64,000 bases of DNA from an uncultured Oscillibacter sp. (GTDB lineage Bacteria; Bacillota; Clostridia; Oscillospirales; Oscillospiraceae). Below are positions 57,293-64,000 of this stretch, piece by piece (positions within the stretch are counted from its first letter, which is position 1; each line of letters begins with the position of its first letter). The notes beneath the pieces were generated by a model. That model searched no databases, had not been told where the DNA came from, and was given only the letters and a program-made list of their open reading frames with translations. The stretch is from the NCBI GenBank assembly GCA_910583695.1, contig CAJTZL010000008.1, forward strand, positions 3,051 to 67,050, in the 5' to 3' direction. A program made the position numbers and the translations under genes.

Positions 57293-58096
57293 TCACCAAG
57301 TTTGCATCGGACCGGCATCCATATCGATGCTGGATGCGGGAGGATAGCCCATGGCGATACGGGTGTCGTCGTCCAGGGACTGCCAGTCCACCTCGAGGGC
57401 AATGCGGAGGAAGTCACGGTGCCGGCTGATCCAATATACGGTGTCATTGTCCACCAGTCGGAAGACGGCGGTGTCCTCTTGGACGGGGTTCAGCGGCTCA
57501 TAGTTCAGCCCCAGGGCGTGGAAGAAGGCTCTGCCAATGTCCTCCGCAGAGGCGTCGAAATCCCAGGGGAGATCCGAAAACAGCTCCAGCGTCAGGATTT
57601 GCCCGGATTCCCCATCCAGATACAGAAAGAGCGTTTCTCCGGTCTCCTTGTCGTAGGCATTCAGCATGGCAAAGGCGGCGCTGGACAGGTCCCTCTGGTC
57701 CCGGAGGTAAAGAAGGCTGCCCTCAAAGCCGCAGTTGTACACTCCGGACTCCTCCGGCAGGATGCCCAGCTGGGCCAGCCGCTCCAGCTCCGCCCGGGCC
57801 CGGGCGGACAGCTCCTCCAGATTTGCCGCTCCCGGCTCCTGGCCCACAACGGTGAGAAGATCGGGAAGGGACTGGTACTGGGCCAGCAGCCAGATGCGCC
57901 CGGGCAGCTCCGGGGGCTTGGCGGGGAAGTTGTTGTCCGCGGCCAGGGGCTCGGCGTGGACGGTCCCGGTGAGCTGCCTGTCCTCCTGGGTGGACAGACG
58001 GAGGGGCAGCAGCGCCAGGGCCGCCACGGCCAGGGCCGTCAGGATGGGGAAGAGCCGGTTTTTCCAGTTTTGCAAGGCGCGTCCCCTCCCTTCCAA
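57293..58096 (-). CDS. membrane-anchored protein linked to a two-component system
   Basis: Protein of 267 residues with one N-terminal membrane helix (LFPILTALAVAALALLPLRL, about 15-34) and an extracytoplasmic domain with no recognised family. Its start overlaps the kinase gene by 58 bp, so expression is coupled. A lone anchored domain cotranscribed with a sensor kinase may be a ligand-binding or modulator subunit. It lacks a lipobox. Confidence 0.72.
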   Translation of the reverse strand: MEGRGRALQNWKNRLFPILTALAVAALALLPLRLSTQEDRQLTGTVHAEPLAADNNFPAKPPELPGRIWLLAQYQSLPDLLTVVGQEPGAANLEELSARARAELERLAQLGILPEESGVYNCGFEGSLLYLRDQRDLSSAAFAMLNAYDKETGETLFLYLDGESGQILTLELFSDLPWDFDASAEDIGRAFFHALGLNYEPLNPVQEDTAVFRLVDNDTVYWISRHRDFLRIALEVDWQSLDDDTRIAMGYPPASSIDMDAGPMQTW

Positions 58097-59484
58097 TGCA
58101 CCCGGACTCGGGTGCCCCGGCCCGGCTCGCTCTCAATTTCCAGTCCCCCGCCGTGGAGCTCCGCAATCCGGCGGCACAGGGCCAGCCCCAGCCCCGCGCC
58201 CCCCTGGGCTCGGGAGCGGGACTTGTCCACCATGTAAAAGGCCTCCGTCACCCGCTCCAGCTCCCCCTGGGGGATGCCCTTGCCCTGGTCGGTGACTTGA
58301 ATGCACCAGCCGCCTGCTTCGGCGAAGCCCTCCAACAGGACCTCCCCGCCGTTCTCCATAGCTTTCCGAGCGTTGTCCAACAGGTTGACGCAGACGGTTT
58401 CCATCAGGTCCGGCTCCATGGGGGCCGTGACGCTCTGGGCTTGGAGAGAGAGGCGGATGCCCGCCTGGGCCAGGGTGGGCTCCATGGCTCCCGCCGCCCG
58501 GCGCAGGAAGCCGTCCAGGGGCACGGACCGCAGGGGGAAGTCCCGCCGCTCCAGAACGATGAGGTCCAGCAGCTTGCGGCTCAGGGCCTCCAGCCGCCGC
58601 CCCTCGCCGAAGATATACCCGGCGCTCTCCCGGATCTGCTCCGGCCCGGCGGGGCGGGAGCGGAGCAGGTCCGCATAGCCGATGATGGAGGTCAGGGGCG
58701 TTTTGATCTCGTGGGCAAAGCTGCCGATGAAGTCCTCCTGGCGGCGCTGGGCGGCCTTCAGCTCCGCCACCTGCCGCTGGATGCGGTGGGCCATGACGTT
58801 GAAGTCGGCGGAGAGCTGGGCGATTTCGTCGTCCCCGTCCACTCGGACCCGCTGGCTGAGCTCTCCCTCCGCCATCCTCCGGGCGGCGGCGGAGAGGCGG
58901 GCCAGGGGCCGGACCAGCATGGCGGCCACCGCCAGGGACAGGACCCCCACCGCCCCGGTGAGGACCAGCATCAGGGAGAAGAAGCTCTGGTACTGCTCCG
59001 CCCGGGTCCGGAAGAGCTCCCCCACCTCCCGGCAGTTCTCCAGATAGAGGATGCCGTCCTCCAGGGCCAGGGGGCTGGCGGCGTGGAGGTAGATGCGCCC
59101 GTCGGCCAGGGCGTTCATGACCCAGCCCCGCTGCCCGGCGGGCAGATGGCTGGTGAGGCTTTCCGCCTCCACCGGAAGGACCCCGCTGCCCCCCAGGGAG
59201 GTTCCCGCCTCGTCGCTGAGGCGGAAGGAGACGGTCCGCCCCTGGCCGGTGATGATGGTGATGCCGCCGGCGGCCTTGGCCAGCTGACGGCGGGTGTACA
59301 TGGGATTGAAGGCCAGCTCCTGGGCCAGGGCGAAGCGGAGGAGATCGTTTTCCTCGTACAGCGCCGCCACCTCCCGGTCCAGGGAGGCGTGGAACTGGGC
59401 GTTGATAAGAGCATAGCCCCCGGCGGAGCAGGCCAGGGCGGTGATGAGGACCATGCTGCAAAAGAGCTTCCAGAATAATTTCAA
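58039..59484 (-). CDS. sensor histidine kinase with HAMP domain
   Basis: Protein of 481 residues: first membrane helix (about 8-28), extracytoplasmic sensor loop (29-160), second helix (about 167-190), HAMP (RPLARLSAAARRMAEGELSQRV, about 191-240), phosphoacceptor FAHEIKTPLTSIIGY (His about 257), N-box VNLLDNARKAMENGG and G-box GGAGLGLALCRRIAEL. Cognate regulator encoded just upstream, membrane protein just downstream. The signal is unknown; the genomic context (wall enzymes, exporter) hints at envelope stress. Confidence 0.94.
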   Translation of the reverse strand: MKLFWKLFCSMVLITALACSAGGYALINAQFHASLDREVAALYEENDLLRFALAQELAFNPMYTRRQLAKAAGGITIITGQGRTVSFRLSDEAGTSLGGSGVLPVEAESLTSHLPAGQRGWVMNALADGRIYLHAASPLALEDGILYLENCREVGELFRTRAEQYQSFFSLMLVLTGAVGVLSLAVAAMLVRPLARLSAAARRMAEGELSQRVRVDGDDEIAQLSADFNVMAHRIQRQVAELKAAQRRQEDFIGSFAHEIKTPLTSIIGYADLLRSRPAGPEQIRESAGYIFGEGRRLEALSRKLLDLIVLERRDFPLRSVPLDGFLRRAAGAMEPTLAQAGIRLSLQAQSVTAPMEPDLMETVCVNLLDNARKAMENGGEVLLEGFAEAGGWCIQVTDQGKGIPQGELERVTEAFYMVDKSRSRAQGGAGLGLALCRRIAELHGGGLEIESEPGRGTRVRVHWKGGDAPCKTGKTGSSPS

Positions 59485-59531
59485 GGCTGTCCCTCCATGC
59501 GCAGGGGCTGGACTCTGCCCCGGTCCGCTGC

Positions 59532-60197
59532 TTACACCTCCAGCCGGTAGCCCACCTTGTAGACCGCCACCAGCCGGTTTTCCAGCCCCAGCTTCTTCCG
59601 CATCCGCTGAATGTGGAGGTCCACGGTACGGCTGTCCCCCAGGAACTCCTCCCCCCAGACCTTCTCGTAGATGCGGTCCCGGTAGAGGGCAATGTTCTTG
59701 TTCTGGAGGAAGAGCAGCAGCAGGTCGTACTCCTTGGCGGTCAGGGCCACAGGGGCTCCGGCCCGGCGCACCACATGGCTGGCGGTGTCGATTTCAATAT
59801 CCGGCGGCAGGGTGAGAACCCGCCCCGTCTTTCCGCAGCGGCGCAGAACCGTCTCTACCCGGGCCATCAGCTCCATCAGCTCAAAGGGCTTAACAATATA
59901 GTCCTCCGCCCCCAGGCGGAGGCCCTTCACCCGGTCCTCCAGCTGTCCCTTGGCGGTGAGGAAGATTACCGGTACCTCCAGGCTTTTGCAGTATTCCAGC
60001 ACCTCGTACCCGTCGGCCTTGGGCAGCATGATGTCCAGCAGCGCCAGATCGAAGGGCTGGGACTCCAGCCTGTCTGCCGCATCCACCCCGTCGGGGGCCC
60101 AGACGCAGCGGTAGCCCGCCCCTTCCAGGGCGGTGCGGATGAGGTTGGCAATAGGGGCCTCGTCCTCGGCGATAAGGATTTTGTTCACGGAAATCAC
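59532..60197 (-). CDS. OmpR-family response regulator
   Basis: Regulator of 221 residues: receiver with EDE (about 11-13), phosphoacceptor in LALLDIMLPKADG (Asp about 55), KPFELMELMARV, then a winged-helix domain with LTAKEYDLLLLF and SRTVDLHIQRMRKKLG. It is the first gene of a three-gene minus-strand operon with its kinase and the anchored protein. It is divergent from the DUF4397 gene, which could be a target. Confidence 0.95.
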   Translation of the reverse strand: MISVNKILIAEDEAPIANLIRTALEGAGYRCVWAPDGVDAADRLESQPFDLALLDIMLPKADGYEVLEYCKSLEVPVIFLTAKGQLEDRVKGLRLGAEDYIVKPFELMELMARVETVLRRCGKTGRVLTLPPDIEIDTASHVVRRAGAPVALTAKEYDLLLLFLQNKNIALYRDRIYEKVWGEEFLGDSRTVDLHIQRMRKKLGLENRLVAVYKVGYRLEV

Positions 60198-60317
60198 GTC
60201 CTTTGGGCAAGATGCCTGTTTTGCCTATAGTCTGTATCGCCCGGCCATCATTCTTGCATCATGAACGGGGGAGGAGGTTTTGGCATAGACTGTCATAGCC
60301 CCAATTGAAAGGAGGAT

Positions 60318-60337
60318 GCCGGAAGCATGCTTCCGGC
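60318..60337. promoter_or_regulatory. 20-bp perfect palindrome over a start codon
   Basis: GCCGGAAGCATGCTTCCGGC reads the same on both strands and contains the ATG of the DUF4397 gene at its centre, just after AAAGGAGG. As RNA it would form a short stem over the start codon; as DNA it could bind a dimeric protein. Confidence 0.6.
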
Positions 60338-61349
60338 TGCATATATGAATCAGAATATGATGCGGCAATTTTCCTCTCCCACCGCCTGGACCGGCCGTTC
60401 GGGAGATGCGGTTATTCCTCTGCCCAATCCTGGCGAGGGCGGGCCCGTCTACCCCGGCAACATGAATAACGGTGTGACCGATCCCGGACAAATTCCCGTG
60501 ATTCCTCTGCCCAACCCCGGCGAGGGCGGCCCGGTCTACCCCGGCCCCGACGGCGGCGTGGTGGAGCCTGTCATCCCCCTGCCCAACCCCGGCGAGGGCG
60601 GTCCGGTTTACCCTGGCCCCGGCGGAGGGAATCAGACCTGGCCCTGTCCCGGCGGCGGCTGCGGCGGGATCATCGTCCTGCCCGGCGTCATCGGCGGCGT
60701 GTGGCCCGGCGCGGCCAAGGTCCGCTTCCTGAATGCGGGCTACGGCTATCCCGCCTTCCGCATTTTCATCGGCAACCGCCGGTTTGTAAACGTGCTGAAC
60801 TACGCCTCCGCCACCACCTACGGCCAAGTCAACGCCGGGTACCAGACAGTGACGGTCACGGGAACCGACGGCTATGTTTACATCCAGAAGACCATGCCCT
60901 TCCAGTCCAACGGAATCACCACCGTTGCCATCATCAACACCGCCGGGGGTCTGGACCTGATGCAGATCACCGACAACTGCTGCCCGCCCACCAATGGGTA
61001 TTCCAGCTTCCGCATCGGGAATCTGGCCTATAACAGCGGCCCCCTGGACGTAATCATGAGTGACGGCCGGGTGGTCTGGGCGGACCTGCGGTTCAAGGAG
61101 GTCCCCGCCTTCAAGCGCATCATGCCCGGCACCTACCAGTTCTTCTACGCCGACACGAACCTGACGCCCATGCCCTCCGGCCTGGACATTGAGACCATGG
61201 ACTCCGCCTGGCTGGGGGTCTATCCGCCTCACGAGACCTTCGGCTCTTTGTACCTGGATGTGACCAGCAACGCGATTTACAGCGTATACCTCCTCCAGAG
61301 CGGCAGCAACCGGAACAACATCCAGAACCTGATTTTAATGGACCGCTAA
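60327..61349 (+). CDS. DUF4397 protein with proline-glycine repeats
   Basis: Protein of 340 residues without a clear signal peptide. Residues 28-97 contain three near-identical repeats of VIPLPNPGEGGPVYPG; a Gly/Cys-rich bridge follows (PCPGGGCGG); then DUF4397 domain(s) from about 125 to 335 (AKVRFLNAGYGYPAFRIFIGNRR, VTVTGTDGYVYIQKTMPF). DUF4397 proteins are surface- or spore-associated with unknown role. An internal ATG six codons on is an alternative start, avoiding the palindrome. The DNA repeats are not identical, so the protein motif is under selection. Confidence 0.82.
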   Translation: MLPAAYMNQNMMRQFSSPTAWTGRSGDAVIPLPNPGEGGPVYPGNMNNGVTDPGQIPVIPLPNPGEGGPVYPGPDGGVVEPVIPLPNPGEGGPVYPGPGGGNQTWPCPGGGCGGIIVLPGVIGGVWPGAAKVRFLNAGYGYPAFRIFIGNRRFVNVLNYASATTYGQVNAGYQTVTVTGTDGYVYIQKTMPFQSNGITTVAIINTAGGLDLMQITDNCCPPTNGYSSFRIGNLAYNSGPLDVIMSDGRVVWADLRFKEVPAFKRIMPGTYQFFYADTNLTPMPSGLDIETMDSAWLGVYPPHETFGSLYLDVTSNAIYSVYLLQSGSNRNNIQNLILMDR

Positions 61350-61354
61350 GGCAA

Positions 61355-61387
61355 AACGCCCGTGCCCGGAACGGCGCGGGCGTTTTT
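61355..61387. terminator. intrinsic terminator between DUF4397 gene and mntP
   Basis: AACGCCCGTGCC pairs with GGCGCGGGCGTT (one G-T pair), followed by a T run on the plus strand and TTTTGCC on the minus strand. Confidence 0.88.
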
Positions 61388-61388
61388 C

Positions 61389-61958
61389 TCAGAACACGAG
61401 GATTCCCAGGTGCTCCAGAAGGATTTTCAGACCCATGAGAATCAGGATGACGCCTCCCGCCAGCTCCGCCCGGGCCTTGTACCGCAGGCCGAAGACGTTG
61501 CCGACTTTCAGCCCTGCGGCGGAGAGGAGGAAGGTGGTGACACCGATGAGGGACACAGCGGAGAGGATATGTACGTCCGGCAGCAGGGCGAAGGTGACGC
61601 CCACCGCCAGGGCGTCGATGCTGGTGGCCACGGCCAGGAGGAACATGGTGCGGAGGTCAAAGGAATCGTCGTGGCACTCCTCGTCCCCGGAAAGGCTCTC
61701 CTTGACCATGTTTCCGCCGATGAAGGCCAGGAGGACAAAGGCGATCCAGTGGTCAAAAGCGTTGATATAGTGGTCAAAGGCGGAGCCCAGCAGAAAGCCG
61801 ATGGAGGGCATCAGAGCCTGAAAGCCGCCGAACCAGGCGCCGGTGAGGAGGTAGTGCCGGGGCTTCAGCCGCTGGATGGAGAGCCCCTTGCAGACGGAGA
61901 CGGCAAAGGCGTCCATCGAAAGGCCGACGGCAATCAGCAGCAGTTCAAAAATATCCAT
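61389..61958 (-). CDS. mntP: manganese efflux pump MntP
   Basis: Membrane protein of 189 residues with six predicted helices in two repeats carrying the metal-site signatures GLSMDAFAVSVCKG (about residue 14) and ATSIDALAVGVTFAL (about 107). It exports Mn2+ and has its own promoter. The start is the ATG after GGGAGG; a longer frame adds 20 unlikely residues. The leader between promoter and start is only about 25 bases, so the manganese riboswitch often found before mntP is absent here. Confidence 0.94.
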   Translation of the reverse strand: MDIFELLLIAVGLSMDAFAVSVCKGLSIQRLKPRHYLLTGAWFGGFQALMPSIGFLLGSAFDHYINAFDHWIAFVLLAFIGGNMVKESLSGDEECHDDSFDLRTMFLLAVATSIDALAVGVTFALLPDVHILSAVSLIGVTTFLLSAAGLKVGNVFGLRYKARAELAGGVILILMGLKILLEHLGILVF

Positions 61959-61988
61959 GGGGGGCCTCCCTGCATATGTAGTTTTTAG

Positions 61989-62018
61989 ATGATACCACAA
62001 CCATATTCCGGCTGTCAA
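61989..62018 (-). promoter_or_regulatory. promoter of mntP
   Basis: Minus-strand TTGACA, 18 bases, TATCAT, about 30 bases before the start codon. Confidence 0.72.
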
Positions 62019-62061
62019 CGAATATGAACTGGGGAGGGGAAAAATGGCTGTTTCCGCACTC

Positions 62062-62090
62062 TTGACATTTCCGCCTCTTGGTGTTATAGT
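62062..62090 (+). promoter_or_regulatory. promoter of thrS
   Basis: TTGACA, 17 bases, TATAGT. Transcription should start near 62097, at the 5' edge of the T-box leader. Confidence 0.82.
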
Positions 62091-62096
62091 GTCCCT

Positions 62097-62340
62097 GTCA
62101 AATTGGCTGAGACGGAGACGGAGCCGCTGGAAACGCCCAGAGAGGGACGCGCATGCTGAAAGCGTCCTGCGCCGAAGACGGAACCTCCACCACTCCCGAG
62201 CCGCCCGGGACGACCGGGCCGGGCCCTCCCGTTACCGAGGACACGAGCGGCGGCTCCTTCCGGGCCGCAAGCAGGGTGGAACCGTGGAATGCGTTTTTCG
62301 TATCCCACCCCTGATTCTTCGTCAGGGGTGGGATTTTTTG
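62097..62340 (+). ncRNA. T-box riboswitch controlling thrS
   Basis: A leader of about 245 bases contains the conserved T-box sequence AGGGTGGAACCGTGG (62273-62287), whose TGGA would pair with the tRNA acceptor end. It is followed by an intrinsic terminator (ATCCCACCCCTGA with its complement, then six T; 62302-62339). AGAGAGGGAC near 62132 and the GCTGAAAGCGTCC hairpin fit Stem I. A threonine specifier ACC occurs in the GGAACCTCC segment near 62184, on the 3' side of Stem I. Uncharged tRNA-Thr should stabilise the antiterminator and turn on thrS. Confidence 0.88.
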
Positions 62341-62370
62341 CCCCGCCCCGTAATACAAGGAGGAATTACC

Positions 62371-64000
62371 ATGAGCGAAGAAAGCAACCTGTATACCTTT
62401 GAAAACGAGACCTACCGCAAGACCTACTGGCACACCTGCTCCCACATCCTGGCCCAGGCGGTGAAGCGCCTGTACCCGGAGGTGAAGCTGGCCATCGGCC
62501 CCTCCATCGATGAGGGCTTCTACTACGACATGGACTCTCCCTTCCCCTTTACTCCCGAGATCATGGAGAAGATCGAGGGCGAGATGCGGAAGATCTGCAA
62601 AGAGAAGCTGAAGCTGGAGCGGTTCGAGCTGCCCCGGGCGGAGGCGGTGAAGTTCATGGAGGAGAAGGGCGAGCCCTTCAAGGTGGAGCTCATCAACGAT
62701 CTTCCGGAGGACGCGGCCATCAGCTTTTACAAGCAGGGGGAGTTCACGGACCTCTGCGCCGGCCCCCATCTGGATTCCACGGGCCGTGTAAAGGGAAATG
62801 CCGTCAAGCTCACCGCCTGCAACGCCGCCTACTGGCGGGGAGACTCCAGCCGGGAGACCCTCCAGCGCATCTACGGCATTGCCTTCCCCAAGAAGGACGA
62901 GCTGGACGAATACCTCAAGCGCATTGAGGAGGCCAAGAAGCGGGACCACCGGAAGCTGGGCAGGGAATTGGGATTGTTCATGCTCCGGGACGAGGGCCCC
63001 GGCTTCCCCTTCTTCCTGCCCAAGGGCATGACGCTGAAAAATACCCTGCTGGACTACTGGCGGCAGGTCCACAAGAAGTACGGCTATGTGGAGATATCCA
63101 CCCCCATCATGTTGAACCGCCAGCTGTGGGAGCGCTCCGGTCACTGGGACCACTACAAAAACAACATGTACACCACGGTGATCGACGAAGTGGACTTTGC
63201 CGTCAAGCCCATGAATTGCCCCGGCGGCATGCTGGTCTACGCCAGCGAGCCCCACTCCTATAAGGAGCTGCCCCTGCGGGTGGGGGAGATCGGCCTGGTT
63301 CACCGGCACGAGCTCTCCGGCGCGCTCCACGGCCTCTTCCGGGTCCGCTGCTTCAGCCAGGACGATGCCCACGTCTTCATGACCCGGGAGCAGATGCAGG
63401 ATGTCATCCAGGAGACTGTCCGCCTCTTTGACGAGGTCTATTCCACCTTCGGCCTCAGCTACACCATTGAGCTGTCCACCATGCCGGAGGACCACATCGG
63501 CACCGTGGAGGAGTGGGAGCGGAACCAGGATATCCTGAAAGCCGCCATCACCGACATGGACAAGGACTTTGTGATCAACGAGGGAGACGGCGCGTTCTAC
63601 GGTCCCAAGCTGGACTTCCACCTCTCCGACTCTCTGGGCCGGACGTGGCAGTGCGGCACCATCCAGCTGGACAGCCAGCTGCCGGAGCGCTTCGAGCTGG
63701 AGTACACCGGTGAGGACGGCCAGAAGCACCGCCCCGTTATGATTCACCGGGTGGTGCTGGGGTCCATCGAGCGCTTCATCGGCGTCATCACAGAGCATTT
63801 CGCCGGGGCCTTCCCCCTGTGGCTGAGCCCCGTGCAGGTGAAGGTCCTCACCGTCACCGACCGGGCGGACGCCTACGCCGCAGAGCTTGCCAAGGCTCTG
63901 GATGAGAAGGGCTTCCGGGTGGAGACCGACGTCCGCAACGAGAAAATCGGCAAGAAGATCCGGGAGGCCACCCTGGAGAAAATCCCCTATATGCTGGTGG
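62371..64000 (+). CDS. thrS: threonyl-tRNA synthetase (3' end beyond window)
   Basis: First 543 residues of ThrRS, still open at the window end. It begins directly with the editing domain (YWHTCSHILAQAVKRLYP, and HxxxH with ADLCAGPHL-type sequence DLCAGPHLDSTG near 130), then the class II core: motif 2 region VHRHELSGALHGLFRVRCFSQDD, KLDFHLSDSLGRTWQCGTIQLD, and motif 3 RVVLGSIERFIGV, then the anticodon-binding domain. The N-terminal TGS domain of typical ThrRS is absent, as in several Clostridia. Ribosome site AAGGAGGAATTACC. Confidence 0.96.
   Translation, partial: MSEESNLYTFENETYRKTYWHTCSHILAQAVKRLYPEVKLAIGPSIDEGFYYDMDSPFPFTPEIMEKIEGEMRKICKEKLKLERFELPRAEAVKFMEEKGEPFKVELINDLPEDAAISFYKQGEFTDLCAGPHLDSTGRVKGNAVKLTACNAAYWRGDSSRETLQRIYGIAFPKKDELDEYLKRIEEAKKRDHRKLGRELGLFMLRDEGPGFPFFLPKGMTLKNTLLDYWRQVHKKYGYVEISTPIMLNRQLWERSGHWDHYKNNMYTTVIDEVDFAVKPMNCPGGMLVYASEPHSYKELPLRVGEIGLVHRHELSGALHGLFRVRCFSQDDAHVFMTREQMQDVIQETVRLFDEVYSTFGLSYTIELSTMPEDHIGTVEEWERNQDILKAAITDMDKDFVINEGDGAFYGPKLDFHLSDSLGRTWQCGTIQLDSQLPERFELEYTGEDGQKHRPVMIHRVVLGSIERFIGVITEHFAGAFPLWLSPVQVKVLTVTDRADAYAAELAKALDEKGFRVETDVRNEKIGKKIREATLEKIPYMLV

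Noticed and set aside
61959..62012. yybP-ykoY manganese riboswitch before mntP
   Set aside because: The promoter lies about 30 bases from the start codon, leaving no room for the riboswitch.

Overview
The window reads as a stretch of a high-GC Firmicutes chromosome, most likely a gut Clostridia of the Oscillospiraceae (Flavonifractor/Oscillibacter-like). This is inferred from AGGAGG-type ribosome sites, sigma-A promoters (TTGACA-17-TATAAT), a pyruvate:ferredoxin oxidoreductase and CoA-transferase pair, a KamA-type aminomutase, a tryptophanase-like lyase, M56/BlaI and BceRS-like systems, a thrS T-box, and the smc-ftsY-rph-rdgB-yhbY-nadD/yqeK-LCP-rsfS housekeeping block. No species assignment is possible without a search. 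No rRNA, tRNA or CRISPR array was seen.

Layout. 0-3.4 kb: response regulator, ABC ATPase, ABC-2 permease and sensor kinase, resembling a peptide-antibiotic sensing and export locus. 3.6-7.5 kb: a FIST sensor protein and a soluble chemoreceptor under a perfect promoter, convergent with a FapA/DUF342 protein. 7.7-12.6 kb: acetyltransferase, YheO-type regulator, a long tryptophanase/tyrosine phenol-lyase homologue with a structured leader that buries its ribosome site, and an NSS-family amino-acid transporter. 12.6-18.6 kb: sugar isomerase, HxlR regulator, radical SAM protein, phosphodiester glycosidase, and a KamA-like aminomutase with a terminator in its leader. 18.8-24.8 kb: M56/BlaI pair with visible operators, LytTR regulator, secreted and membrane proteins, and a sigma-region-2-only protein coupled to a membrane partner. 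24.9-30.0 kb: nifJ and a CoA-transferase.

30.17-39.22 kb: an integrated filamentous phage (inovirus), flanked by a 16-bp direct repeat. On the minus strand it carries, in order, a candidate ssDNA-binding protein, a CxxC microprotein, an HUH replication initiator, small membrane proteins, a pIII-like adhesin, further membrane or virion proteins, two coat-like peptides and a Zot/pI assembly ATPase. On the plus strand are two small ribbon-helix-helix-like or coiled-coil proteins, an IS30 transposase and two separately promoted small membrane-protein genes. Six palindromic repeats (54 or 65 bp, ends TGTAACACA / TGTGTTACA) sit at its gene borders, and a nested 115-bp inverted repeat is a candidate origin or packaging signal. 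This is the most unusual part of the window.

39.4-50.0 kb: the collinear housekeeping block starting with smc. 50-53.2 kb: a large hybrid sensor kinase. 53.4-54.8 kb: a small hypothetical gene and an orphan holin/CHAP-endolysin pair. 54.8-60.2 kb: MATE exporter, VanY-type carboxypeptidase, and an OmpR-type two-component system with an attached membrane protein. 60.3-64 kb: a repeat-bearing DUF4397 protein, mntP, and thrS behind a T-box riboswitch, truncated by the window end.
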